DNA of 64,000 bases from JACZST01 sp964195155 (GTDB taxonomy: Bacteria; Actinomycetota; Acidimicrobiia; Spongiisociales; UBA5794). Positions 26,187 to 34,702 of this stretch are shown in pieces. Within the stretch, counting starts at the first letter, position 1, and the number at the start of each line of letters is the position of its first letter. The position numbers were made by a program, and so were the translations under genes. Below the pieces are notes generated by a model. That model ran no database searches and was not told the DNA's origin. It saw nothing but the letters and a program-made list of their open reading frames with translations. The stretch spans positions 15,305 to 79,304 of the forward strand of contig CAXMOP010000079.1 of the NCBI GenBank assembly GCA_964195155.1. The letters are read 5' to 3'.

Positions 26187-26569
26187 AACCGGTACCGATG
26201 GATCAGAACGACCAGTGGCGAGCGACGGTCCGCGAGGGGATCATGCTCCTTCCCAATGTGGTGAAGCTTCTGGCGCGCATCGCCACGGACCGGAGGGTCA
26301 CCGTCCGATCGAAGGCGTTTGCCGCTGCGGTGTTGGTTTACGTGATCTCACCGATCGACCTCATCCCCGACTTTGTGATCGGATTCGGCAAACTCGACGA
26401 CCTCATCCTGTCCGCGGTGGCGATCCAGCATCTCATCGAGTCCGCGGGGCCCGAGATCGTGGCCGAGCATTGGGACGGCTCTGAGGCGTCGCTCGACATG
26501 ATCCTGACCGCCGCCGAGATGGGCGCTGAGGTGATCCCAAAGCCGATCAGGAAGATGCTGCCCGGCTAG
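26183..26569 (+). CDS. DUF1232 (YkvA-like) membrane protein
   Basis: The 128-residue protein has the family signature in the middle: SKAFAAAVLVYVISPIDLIPD, then FGKLDDLILSAVAI. These form one or two membrane-associated helices ending in the conserved DLIPD. The N- and C-terminal parts are soluble. Function unknown. Translation is coupled to the ROK kinase. Confidence 0.82.
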   Translation: MKPVPMDQNDQWRATVREGIMLLPNVVKLLARIATDRRVTVRSKAFAAAVLVYVISPIDLIPDFVIGFGKLDDLILSAVAIQHLIESAGPEIVAEHWDGSEASLDMILTAAEMGAEVIPKPIRKMLPG

Positions 26570-26592
26570 CTGAGCGTCCTTTTAGTTCCCTC

Positions 26593-26680
26593 CTTCGCAC
26601 CAATAGGTTTGCCATGTTTGTTGGGCGGCTCGCGGGGGCTCGCCGCCTGACTGTCTGATCTCGTCCTCGCTGGTGCGAAG
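26593..26680. repeat. Family C repeat, copy 1, inside a 10-bp inverted repeat
   Basis: CTTCGCACCA (26593-26602) pairs with TGGTGCGAAG (26671-26680). Inside, GGCGGC (26624-26629) pairs with GCCGCC (26642-26647). The inner 26611-26664 (GCCATGTTTGTTGGGCGGC, then GCTCGCCGCCTGACTGT) recurs inverted at 37752-37807. It lies after the stop of the DUF1232 gene. Confidence 0.75.
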
Positions 26681-26807
26681 CACTTCGGTATGCGTCCGCG
26701 ATCTCAACTACTCAAGCGAGCGGACCGGGCGCTACTCGGACCTCGCAATACGCAACACGCACGCAACCATCCTCTGACTCATAGGGACGGACGCCTACCC
26801 TTCGCCC

Positions 26808-27980
26808 ATGAAGTTCCGCCGCGTTGACACGCTTCCCCCGTACGTGTTTTCCGACGTGAGCCGGCGTAGTCTCGAGGCCCGCCGCAGTGGCGTCGACGTC
26901 ATCGATCTTGGCTTTGGCAACCCGGATATCCCGTCGCCGCCCCAGGTCGTCGACAAGCTGGTCGAGGCGGCGCGGAATCCAAGAAACCATGCGTATTCCG
27001 CGTCAAAGGGCTTGCCGAACCTGCGCAAGGCCGTTGCCGATCGGTACCGGCGACGCCATGGCGTCGAGCTCGACCCCGAGACCGAAGTGATCAACACCAT
27101 CGGCGCCAAGGAGGGCTTGTCGCACCTGATGTGGGCGCTGGTCCAGCCGGGTGACGTCGCCCTCGTGCCCGAGCCGTCGTACCCGATCCACATCTATGCC
27201 GCAGTCCTGGCCGGTGCCGACGTGCGCCGCGTCCACCTGTCGACCGGTGCCGACTTCTTCGATCGGCTCACCGAGGCGTTCCACTCCAGTTGGCCGAAGC
27301 CTCGCGTGATCGTCACTTCCTTCCCGCACAACCCGACCACGGCCACCGTCGGAGTCGAGTTCTTCGAGCGCCTGGTGGCGTTCGCCCACCGCCACGACAC
27401 GATGCTGGTCCACGACTTCGCCTACGCCGACATCTCCTACGGCGGATACGAGCCGCCGAGCCTGCTCCAGGTCCCGGGGGCAAAAGAGGTGGGTGTCGAG
27501 CTGTACACGCTTTCGAAGAGCCATTCGATGGCTGGGTGGCGGGTCGGCTTCGTCGTCGGCAACCCCGAGATGGTTGACGCTCTGGCCCAGCTCAAGTCTT
27601 ATCTGGACTACGGCACCTTCCAGCCCATTCAGATCGCCTCCATCATCGCGCTCAACGAATGCGATGACTATGTGCCGGAGGTCGTTGACACCTACGCGCG
27701 CCGGCGCGACATCCTCGTCGATGGCCTGAATCGCCTGGGTTGGGAGGTCGATCGACCAGACGCCACGATGTTCGTGTGGGCGCCGATACCACGCGAGTAC
27801 GAAGCAATGGGCTCGCTGACCTTCGCCTTGCACCTTCTCGACCAGGGCCAGGTCACGGTCAGCCCCGGTATCGGATTCGGCCCGTCGGGTGACGGCCATG
27901 TCCGCTTTGCGCTCGTTGAGAACGATCAGCGGATCGCTCAGGCCGTGCGCGGAATCCGAAAGGCACTGGATCGGGCGTAA
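26808..27980 (+). CDS. Class I/II aminotransferase, AlaC-like
   Basis: The 390-residue PLP enzyme has VIDLGFGNPDIPSP near the N-terminus, HAYSASKGLPNLRKAVADRY, PSYPIHIYAAVLAG and VTSFPHNPTTATV (PLP contacts). The Schiff-base Lys lies in LYTLSKSHSMAGWRVGFVVG (about residue 238). The C-terminal Arg that binds the carboxylate is in HVRFALVEN. It is closest in pattern to AlaC/YfdZ glutamate-pyruvate aminotransferases and LL-diaminopimelate aminotransferases. The exact substrate is unproven. Single gene. Confidence 0.85.
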   Translation: MKFRRVDTLPPYVFSDVSRRSLEARRSGVDVIDLGFGNPDIPSPPQVVDKLVEAARNPRNHAYSASKGLPNLRKAVADRYRRRHGVELDPETEVINTIGAKEGLSHLMWALVQPGDVALVPEPSYPIHIYAAVLAGADVRRVHLSTGADFFDRLTEAFHSSWPKPRVIVTSFPHNPTTATVGVEFFERLVAFAHRHDTMLVHDFAYADISYGGYEPPSLLQVPGAKEVGVELYTLSKSHSMAGWRVGFVVGNPEMVDALAQLKSYLDYGTFQPIQIASIIALNECDDYVPEVVDTYARRRDILVDGLNRLGWEVDRPDATMFVWAPIPREYEAMGSLTFALHLLDQGQVTVSPGIGFGPSGDGHVRFALVENDQRIAQAVRGIRKALDRA

Positions 27981-28042
27981 CTCCGTGTAGCTCCCGCCTC
28001 GCGAAAACTCAACTCCGGTGGTCACTGGGCCGATTGGATCGT

Positions 28043-28456
28043 ATGAGCGAGTTTCGAGCCATCATGGTCACGGTCGTCGCCGGATCCGCAGGGGTGCTCA
28101 CCGGGATCCTCACCGCCTTCGGTTTGAACGCCGGTTTCGACCTCGGGGCAGCTCCCTTCGGCTCTCCAGTCCCGTCGGATCTGTCGGTCGTACTGGGGGT
28201 TGCGGGACTGATCTTCACCCCGGCCATCGCGCTGCGTCATGCCGACTTCGGCCTGGCCAAAGTCACGTCCGCACTCGCAGGGGTGTGGATTGTCCTCCTG
28301 GTGGCGTCGATCGGTCCCGTACTCAAGGCCGTGGGTTTCCCCCTGTTTCCCTTCGCCCTTGCCCCCGCAGCGTTGATCATCGCCCGGGTGATCGCCGGTC
28401 CCTTCACCGCCTATATCGTCGCAAGGCCGACGGCGGTTGCAACCGCCAGCCGCTGA
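28043..28456 (+). CDS. Four-helix membrane protein, function unknown
   Basis: The 137-residue protein has helices at about 5-27, 46-64, 75-95 and 102-125. The ATG at 28043 is preferred over a TTG 9 bases upstream. Its last 46 bases overlap the 3' end of the convergent cyclase gene. I do not recognise the family. Confidence 0.6.
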   Translation: MSEFRAIMVTVVAGSAGVLTGILTAFGLNAGFDLGAAPFGSPVPSDLSVVLGVAGLIFTPAIALRHADFGLAKVTSALAGVWIVLLVASIGPVLKAVGFPLFPFALAPAALIIARVIAGPFTAYIVARPTAVATASR

Positions 28457-29325
28457 CCCTTCTCCCAGGCAGCATCGAATTCGGACGTGTCAACAACCGA
28501 GCGGCCCGGCTGAGGCTCGATGCCGATCGCAGCGGCGATCGCCGACGGCACCGCCGCCGGATCCGACAGCGGGGCAAGATCAACCAGCCACGCACCCCAC
28601 GGGTATCGGTCGATCGATCGTGCGGCGGCCTCGATGGCGAGCCGCGTCTTGCCGGTGCCGCCTGGCCCGGTCAGGGTGACCAGGCGGGCATCACCGATGG
28701 TCTCGATGATCCGGTCGAGCTCTTGGCCCCGGCCCACGAAGCTGTCAACCATCGACGGCAGGTTGTTGGCGAAGGCATCGAGGCTGTTGAGCGGCGGGAA
28801 CTCGGCGCGCAGGTCGGGATGTGTGACCTGGAAAACCTGTTCGGGGGCGGTGAGATCCTTGAGCCGGTGCTCCCCGAGGCTGTGCACCGAAACCGGCCTG
28901 TCCAGGTTGGAGAGCACCGCCTCGTTGGCGGCCTGCGACAAGAGGATCTGGCCGCCGTGGCCGATGCTCATCAGCCGGGCCGCCCGGTTGACCGCAGGCC
29001 CGTAGTAATCACCTGCCCGAGGCTGCGCCTCGCCGATGTGGATCCCGATCCGAACCGGGATCCCGTTGATGGTCTCGAAATGGGTGCTGGCGAGAGACAA
29101 TTGGATGGCAATCGAAGCCCGCACCGCGTCGCCGGTGTCGCCAAACGCGGCCATGAACCCGTCGCCCGTCCCTTTGACCACCGTTCCTGCGGCGGCCTCT
29201 ACCTCACGGTTGATGATCTCGTCGTGGGTGGCGAGGTCCGACTCCATTTCGGCTGGGTGCGCCTCCCAGAGGCGCGACGAGCCCTCGACGTCGGTGAACA
29301 GAAACGAGAGGCGCTTGACGGCCAT
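28411..29325 (-). CDS. Adenylate-cyclase-domain regulator with internal deletion of its ATPase-TPR part
   Basis: The 304-residue protein. Residues 1-170 form a class III nucleotide cyclase domain: LSFLFTDVEGSSRLWE (metal Asp), VKGTGDGFMAAFGD, IGIHIGEAQPRAGDYYGPAVNRAARL. FVGRGQELDRII and Walker A LTGPGGTGKTRLAIEAA (about 225-240) then start an AAA/NB-ARC module that normally continues for several hundred residues into TPRs. Here it jumps after GRSVVDT to EFDAAWEKGQRLAVATAVGLA, which looks like the C-terminal tail of the same family. The frame is retained, so the product may still be a cyclase. The Walker B and sensor parts are absent. It could be a decaying gene. Confidence 0.72.
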   Translation of the reverse strand: MAVKRLSFLFTDVEGSSRLWEAHPAEMESDLATHDEIINREVEAAAGTVVKGTGDGFMAAFGDTGDAVRASIAIQLSLASTHFETINGIPVRIGIHIGEAQPRAGDYYGPAVNRAARLMSIGHGGQILLSQAANEAVLSNLDRPVSVHSLGEHRLKDLTAPEQVFQVTHPDLRAEFPPLNSLDAFANNLPSMVDSFVGRGQELDRIIETIGDARLVTLTGPGGTGKTRLAIEAAARSIDRYPWGAWLVDLAPLSDPAAVPSAIAAAIGIEPQPGRSVVDTSEFDAAWEKGQRLAVATAVGLATI

Positions 29326-29383
29326 TCCCCAAAGTTACTGTCCGGGCGGTCGGGAACGCGACACGACCGGGCATCCAGCCGAA

Positions 29384-30109
29384 TCAGCTGAGGAAGGAGT
29401 CCAGCGCAGCGTTGAACTGGTCGGTCACTTCGAGATTCGGAAGGTGGGCAGTTCCCGTCAGCTCGACGAGTTCTGCGCCGGCGATGCCAGCAGCTGTCGC
29501 TCGGCAGCCAGCGATGATGACATCAGCGTCTTCGGTCCCAACGATCACCACCGTGGGTGCCGCCACCTCGTTGAGCCGATGCATCGCCGGAGGATCCAGT
29601 TGTTGCGAGTCCCCCCAGTAGTCGACACGGTTGATCGGCAGCGACCACTCGATCACCTGGTCGCGAAGCCACTGCGGTGCCGAGCCCTCGGCACGTCGCG
29701 GTCGATCGATCCATGCCCGCGCCTCCAACCTGCCTGCCTCCTCGTAGTCACCACGCTCGATCGCCGCATCGACGTCGAGCCACGTCTTCTCGAGGAAGGC
29801 GTCGTCGGGGCCGTCGAAGCCGGCGGGCGTGACACCGATCAGGGCCAGTTTATCGACGCGCTCCGGGCGCTCGATTGCAAAGTCGAGGGCCAACCCGGCG
29901 CCGACCGAACAGCCGACGATCGCGGCGGTCGTCGCCCCAACCGCATCGATGACGGCGGCGAGATCGTCGCGCCTCGAGAATGGTTCCGAGCCAACCGGGG
30001 TGTCACCGAATCCTCGGATATCGGGGGTGGTGCATCGAAAGGGTTCGCTGAACGCCGCGACCTGTGGCTGCCACATGGTGCGATCGGTGATCCCGGCGTG
30101 CAGGAACAC
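29384..30109 (-). CDS. Alpha/beta hydrolase, N-terminus lacking a start codon
   Basis: The alpha/beta hydrolase has the oxyanion segment FLHAGITDRTMW, nucleophile elbow AIVGCSVGAGLALDFA (Cys-Ser order G-C-S-V-G), late Asp in VVIVGTEDADV and His in GTAHLPNLE. The first start codon is the GTG at 30109, but family-like codons continue upstream (GTRIAYDVAGQGPDL) as far as an in-frame TAA at 30188-30190. No ATG, GTG or TTG lies among them. The 5' end therefore seems truncated or mutated next to the HNH nuclease gene. 241 residues are counted from the GTG. Confidence 0.7.
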   Translation of the reverse strand: MFLHAGITDRTMWQPQVAAFSEPFRCTTPDIRGFGDTPVGSEPFSRRDDLAAVIDAVGATTAAIVGCSVGAGLALDFAIERPERVDKLALIGVTPAGFDGPDDAFLEKTWLDVDAAIERGDYEEAGRLEARAWIDRPRRAEGSAPQWLRDQVIEWSLPINRVDYWGDSQQLDPPAMHRLNEVAAPTVVIVGTEDADVIIAGCRATAAGIAGAELVELTGTAHLPNLEVTDQFNAALDSFLS

Positions 30110-30311
30110 GAGATCGGGCCCCTGCCCTGCGACGTCATACGCGATTCGGGTTCCGGTGGCGTCGGCGTGGCTTGGCGTGCGCGAACATTACGCCGCGAAT
30201 CACGAGTACGAATCGCTGCGCAAGTTGCTCAGCAACAGGTCGGATCGATTCGCAGAATTCCGTGTAGGGATTGACCTTTTCCCCTTGTTCTTGTCCCACC
30301 AGTTTGATAGG

Positions 30312-30329
30312 ATCGAACATATGTTCGAT
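30312..30329. promoter_or_regulatory. SOS box (LexA-binding site), perfect 18-bp palindrome
   Basis: ATCGAACATATGTTCGAT is a perfect palindrome. It contains TCGAAC-N4-GTTCGA, the actinobacterial LexA consensus. It overlaps the ATG of the HNH nuclease gene at 30321, so LexA bound here would block its expression until DNA damage. Confidence 0.85.
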
Positions 30330-31556
30330 ACTCGATACGAGCCCGTACCACGGGATTTGGACCGGATGAAGCCGGGCATCGAACTGGCCGCGTTCCTGGC
30401 GACCATCGATGTTGATCGGGTCTCCCCGCACAACCGAATCACCGTGTTACGAGCCCACCAGCGGATGCGTTCCCACTACGACGCCCATCTCTATCGCGAC
30501 ATGACCGCCGTCCTCGACGCGATTGATGAATCCGACACCTTCGGGAGCGTGCACGACGATGCCGCCGCCGAGATTGGCTCTGCGCTCGGCTGGACTCGGC
30601 GCGCCTCAGACGTCGAGCTGCATTTCGCCATCCAGCTGCGCAACCGGTTGCCCCGGGTGTGGCAAGCAATCGCGTCTGGGGTGATCGATCGGCGTCGCGC
30701 CAAGCTCATCAACGACGGCACCATCCACCTTCCCGACGCGGCTGCGCGAAAGGTCGTCGAGGAGATCATCGACGCCGCACCTCGGTTGACTACCGGCCAG
30801 CTTCGGGCGCGGCTGGAGAAGCTCTGCATCGAAGCAGACCCGGCTGATGCCAAGGAGCGCTACGACTACTCGGTCGAGAACCGCGCACTCGTTGCCGAGC
30901 CCACCGGCGATGGCACCGCCAACCTGCTTGGGCTGAACCTTCCGCCACACGGCGTCGCTGCCGCGACACGCCGGGTGAATCGCCTTGCTCGAGAGCTCGG
31001 TGGCGGAGGTGATCGCCGCACTATGGATCAGCGTCGGGCCGACGTGTTCATCGACCTGCTTACCGGATCCCGCCACGGCGGGGCCGGCGGTGCCGTCGAG
31101 ATCCAGATCCCGCTCGACACGCTCACCGGCACCGGTGAGGCTCCGGGGGAGTTGAACGGGTATGGCCCTGTCGTCGCCGACATCGCCCGTCAGGTCGCCA
31201 AGCAGCAACGGGACGGCCAATGGCAATGGGTCGTGACCGATCCCGAGACCGAGCAGCCCATTGCCACGGGGACGACGCGACGTCGGCCCGGCGCCGCGAT
31301 GCGACGCATGATCGAGGTGCGAGACCGTACCTGCATCTTCCCCGGCTGCCGCATGCCCGCTACGAACTGCGACCTCGACCACCGGGTCCCGTGGGCACAG
31401 GGCGGCAAGACCCGCGCCTGCGACCTCGCGGCCCTGTGCCGTCACCATCACATCATCAGACACCACGGGTGGAGCCATCGCCCCATCCCGGGTGGCGACT
31501 ACCGCTGGAAGAGTCGCCTCGGGCACACCTACACCACCAGCGGCGTGCCCCCGTGA
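30321..31556 (+). CDS. DUF222 / 13E12-repeat HNH endonuclease
   Basis: The 411-residue protein has an N-terminal DUF222 helical region (about 1-330). The C-terminal HNH nuclease consists of MRRMIEVRDRTCIFPGCRMP (zinc Cys pair), CDLDHRVPWAQGGKT (catalytic His) and DLAALCRHHHIIRHHGW. This is the multicopy 13E12 family of actinobacteria. Several mycobacterial members are DNA-damage inducible. The ATG at 30321 lies within the SOS palindrome, with no Shine-Dalgarno sequence, so the mRNA may be leaderless or nearly so. The flanking hydrolase 5' defect suggests it arrived by insertion. Confidence 0.88.
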   Translation: MFDTRYEPVPRDLDRMKPGIELAAFLATIDVDRVSPHNRITVLRAHQRMRSHYDAHLYRDMTAVLDAIDESDTFGSVHDDAAAEIGSALGWTRRASDVELHFAIQLRNRLPRVWQAIASGVIDRRRAKLINDGTIHLPDAAARKVVEEIIDAAPRLTTGQLRARLEKLCIEADPADAKERYDYSVENRALVAEPTGDGTANLLGLNLPPHGVAAATRRVNRLARELGGGGDRRTMDQRRADVFIDLLTGSRHGGAGGAVEIQIPLDTLTGTGEAPGELNGYGPVVADIARQVAKQQRDGQWQWVVTDPETEQPIATGTTRRRPGAAMRRMIEVRDRTCIFPGCRMPATNCDLDHRVPWAQGGKTRACDLAALCRHHHIIRHHGWSHRPIPGGDYRWKSRLGHTYTTSGVPP

Positions 31557-31694
31557 CACAACCCGTCGCGTGGCAACGGCATAGGTCGCAGGAAAAGAAT
31601 TCTTCCCAGCCGCGTGCCTGCGCGCTCGCCGAAACCTCCTGCCCCGTGGCAGAGTCGTACTCAACGAGCGATCGACGAGCGGACCGGACAGCCG

Positions 31695-32618
31695 ATGAAG
31701 ACCTTCGCCATTTTATTTCCCGGCCAGGGAAGTCAGTTCGTCGGCATGGGAGCCGACGTGTTCGAACGGCGCTCTGATCTGATCGGCCGGTCTGCGGACG
31801 CGGCGCTTGGCTGGTCGCTGGAATCGGTCGTTGCCGAGGGTCCCGAGGAAGAGCTCACGAAAACGGATCGAGCCCAGCCGGCGCTCTACGCCATCTCCTA
31901 TGCGTTGTGGGACGTGCTGCGCGACGCCCTGCCCCGCGACCCTGCCGCTACGGCTGGCCACTCGCTTGGCGAGTACACCGCCCTGGCGGCATCAGGGGCG
32001 TTGGACTTCACCGATGGTCTCGGCCTTGTGGCCGAGCGAGGGGCGGCAATGGCCGAAGCCGCGGCCGCCGCGAACTCGGCGATGGCTGCGCTCATGGGAG
32101 TCGATGCCAAGGGTGCAGAACAGGCCGCCGTGGACCGCAGGGCCGATGGCGGAAAACTTTGGGTCGCCAACGTCAACGCCCCAGGTCAGGTCGTGCTGGC
32201 CGGCAGCGTTGAGGACATCGAGTGGCTCGTGGCCAACGCCGCCGAGTTCGGGGCTCGCCGTGCCATCCCGCTCAATGTCGCCGGAGCATTTCACTCGCCG
32301 TACATGGCACCGGCGGCGGAGCGACTGGCGGCCGCACTCGAGTCGGCAACGTTCTCAGAAAGCCGTTTCCCGGTGTATGCGAACGTGAGCGCCGCGCCCA
32401 TGACCGATCCACCGGCGCAGCTCGAAAGCCAACTGACCAGCCCGGTCCGGTTCGCCGAGTCGATCGAGCGCATGGGAGCGGACGGGATCGACGCCTTCAT
32501 TCACGTCGGCCCGGGCAACGTGACTGCGGGATTGGCCAGGCGCAGCGCCCCGGACGCGCATACTTTCACGGTGTCCGAAATAGACGACATCGTCGGAGCC
32601 GTTGAGTTCATAGAATGA
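31695..32618 (+). CDS. fabD: Malonyl-CoA:ACP acyltransferase FabD
   Basis: The 307-residue enzyme loads malonyl units on ACP for fatty acid synthesis. FPGQGSQFVGMG is at residues 8-19, the nucleophile Ser is in AGHSLGEYTALAAS (about 93), and the catalytic His is in VAGAFHSPYM (about 201). VNAPGQVVLAG and FIHVGPGNVTAGL complete the family pattern. It is the first gene of the fab operon. Its stop lies 20 bases before the fabH start. Confidence 0.95.
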   Translation: MKTFAILFPGQGSQFVGMGADVFERRSDLIGRSADAALGWSLESVVAEGPEEELTKTDRAQPALYAISYALWDVLRDALPRDPAATAGHSLGEYTALAASGALDFTDGLGLVAERGAAMAEAAAAANSAMAALMGVDAKGAEQAAVDRRADGGKLWVANVNAPGQVVLAGSVEDIEWLVANAAEFGARRAIPLNVAGAFHSPYMAPAAERLAAALESATFSESRFPVYANVSAAPMTDPPAQLESQLTSPVRFAESIERMGADGIDAFIHVGPGNVTAGLARRSAPDAHTFTVSEIDDIVGAVEFIE

Positions 32619-32638
32619 ACGAAGCAGGAGGAGCCGCC

Positions 32639-33703
32639 ATGCGGACAGCAGCCATCACGGGATGGGGCCGGTGCACCCCAGGCCCGGTACTGACCAACGA
32701 CGATCTCGCTTCGGTTATGGACACGAGCGACGAGTGGATCACCACCCGCTCCGGGATCAAGGAGCGCCGGGTATCCCACGTCGAAAACTCCGATATGGCG
32801 ACGCTGGCGGGCCGGCGAGCCCTCGCCGCTGCCGGAATCACCGCCGAGGACCTCGACTTCATCGTGGTCGCCACCTGCACCGGCGACCGCCAGATCCCCG
32901 CCATGGCTTGCCTGGTGCAGGCCAAGCTCGGTGCGGAGAACGCCGCCGCCCTCGATGTCAACGCCGGTTGTACCGGATTCATCTACGGCATCAACCTGGC
33001 GAGCGGCCTGCTGGCTACCGGTGCCGCCGAGCGAATCCTGCTTATTGGGTCGGAGCGCATAACGCCGTTCCTCGACCTCGAAGAGCGTTCGACCGCAGTG
33101 TTGTTCGGAGACGGGGCAGGGGCGGCCGTCATCGAACCGGCCAAGGGCGACGAGGGGCTCCACTCGATCAACGTCGGATCGGACGGGACGATCGCCGATG
33201 CGCTCACCTGTCAGGGCGTCGGCTCGTCCTATATCGGTCTGCCGCCGGTCCCGATTCGCGTGATCATGGACGGCAGGGAGGTATTCCGCAACGCCGTCAA
33301 GGGCATGAGCGCCGCCGCGGAGAAGGCCATCGCCGACGCCGGATGGACTACGGAAGACGTTGACATCGTCTTCCCACATCAGGCCAACATGCGCATCATC
33401 GATGCGGCGACGAGGCGCCTTGGCATCGACGAGGCCAAGGTGTACACCAACATCGCCTCCTACGGAAACACGTCTGCGGCATCGATTCCGATCGCTATGT
33501 CCGAGGCGATCGACGAGGGCCGGGTCCTTCCCGGAGCCAAGGTGGTGTTCGTGGCATTCGGTGCGGGGCTCACCTGGGGCGCCGCCGCATTGGTTTGGGG
33601 CGACCGGATCGAGCCGATTGAGACTACCGATGCCTCGCTGCCGGCAACCGACAAGACCGGGCTCGAGATCATCATGGAACGCCAGAAGGTCAGGAGCGCG
33701 TGA
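32639..33703 (+). CDS. fabH: 3-oxoacyl-ACP synthase III FabH
   Basis: The 354-residue condensing enzyme starts chains from acyl-CoA and malonyl-ACP. The catalytic triad is present: Cys in DVNAGCTGFIYG, His in VFPHQANMRI, Asn in ASYGNTSAAS. The ATG at 32639 is chosen for its AGGAGG at 7-base spacing. An upstream ATG at 32615 overlaps the fabD stop but would add only eight poorly conserved residues. The C-terminal 25 residues are longer than in E. coli FabH. Confidence 0.95.
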   Translation: MRTAAITGWGRCTPGPVLTNDDLASVMDTSDEWITTRSGIKERRVSHVENSDMATLAGRRALAAAGITAEDLDFIVVATCTGDRQIPAMACLVQAKLGAENAAALDVNAGCTGFIYGINLASGLLATGAAERILLIGSERITPFLDLEERSTAVLFGDGAGAAVIEPAKGDEGLHSINVGSDGTIADALTCQGVGSSYIGLPPVPIRVIMDGREVFRNAVKGMSAAAEKAIADAGWTTEDVDIVFPHQANMRIIDAATRRLGIDEAKVYTNIASYGNTSAASIPIAMSEAIDEGRVLPGAKVVFVAFGAGLTWGAAALVWGDRIEPIETTDASLPATDKTGLEIIMERQKVRSA

Positions 33704-34434
33704 GCCGCGTAGCGCTGGTGACCGGGGGATCGCGTGGCATCGGCCGGGCGATCTCGCAACGACTCGCAGCACACGGGCACGAGGTGGCGATCAACTACAC
33801 GGCGAACAAGGACGCTGCACAGGCCGTGGTTGAGGCGATCGAACAGGCGGGAGGCACGGCGATCGCGGTTCAGGCCGATGTCGGCGACCCCGATGATGTG
33901 GCGGCAATGTTCGAGATCGTGACCGAGCGGCTCGGCCCCGTCGAGATCCTGGTCAACAACGCGGGGATCACCCGTGACGGCTTGTTGCTTCGCATGAGCC
34001 TCGAGGCATGGGACGATGTCATCGAGACCAACCTGCGTTCGGTGTTTCTGGTGACGAAGACCGCGCTGAAGCCCATGCTGCGCGCCCGGTGGGGAAGGGT
34101 GATTTCCCTCAGCTCTGTGTCCGGGATTTCCGGGAACCCCGGACAGGCAAACTACGCGGCCTCGAAGGCCGCAGTCATCGGTTTCACGAAGTCCGTGGCC
34201 AGAGAAGTTGGCAGCCGGGGCATCACCGTCAACGCGGTCGCTCCGGGCTTCATCCAGACCGATATGACGGAGGCATTGGGAGATCGGGTCACCGTCGCAG
34301 CTGCGGAGCGTGTCGCGGTCGGTCGCCTCGGGCAACCAGAGGAAGTGGCGGCGGCGGTGGGCTATCTTTCCTCAGACGAAGCCGCCTATGTAACGGGTCA
34401 CACCCTCGTCGTTGACGGCGGGATCGCCCTGTAG
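33700..34434 (+). CDS. fabG: 3-oxoacyl-ACP reductase FabG
   Basis: The 244-residue short-chain dehydrogenase has VTGGSRGIGRAI for NADPH, NNAGITRDGLL, Ser in ISLSSVSGISGNPGQ and the Tyr-Lys pair in NYAASKAAVIGFTKS. VAPGFIQTDMTEAL is the typical FabG segment. The GTG start overlaps the fabH stop by GTGA. It reduces 3-ketoacyl-ACP in the elongation cycle. Confidence 0.94.
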   Translation: MSRVALVTGGSRGIGRAISQRLAAHGHEVAINYTANKDAAQAVVEAIEQAGGTAIAVQADVGDPDDVAAMFEIVTERLGPVEILVNNAGITRDGLLLRMSLEAWDDVIETNLRSVFLVTKTALKPMLRARWGRVISLSSVSGISGNPGQANYAASKAAVIGFTKSVAREVGSRGITVNAVAPGFIQTDMTEALGDRVTVAAAERVAVGRLGQPEEVAAAVGYLSSDEAAYVTGHTLVVDGGIAL

Positions 34435-34451
34435 CCGAAGGAGAAACAGCA

Positions 34452-34694
34452 ATGGACCGTACCGAGATCGAATCGAAGCTGACCGACCTGCTCGTAGATG
34501 AGCTAGGAATCGATCGGGACGCCATCGAGCTGGACGCAAAGTTCGAGGAAGACCTCGACGTCGACTCTCTCGGTGTCGTCGAGCTTCTGATGGCCCTCGA
34601 GGACAACTTCGGTGTGAAGATCCCGGACGAAGAAGCCGAGCAGATTACGACCGTCGGCGAGGCCGTCGATCTCGTCGACAAGAAGCTCAACTAG
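34452..34694 (+). CDS. acpP: Acyl carrier protein
   Basis: The 80-residue acidic four-helix protein has the phosphopantetheine site Ser39 in EDLDVDSLGVVELLMALED. AAGGAGAAA precedes the ATG. Its place between fabG and fabF identifies it as the housekeeping fatty-acid ACP. Confidence 0.96.
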   Translation: MDRTEIESKLTDLLVDELGIDRDAIELDAKFEEDLDVDSLGVVELLMALEDNFGVKIPDEEAEQITTVGEAVDLVDKKLN

Positions 34695-34702
34695 GAGGAG
34701 CG

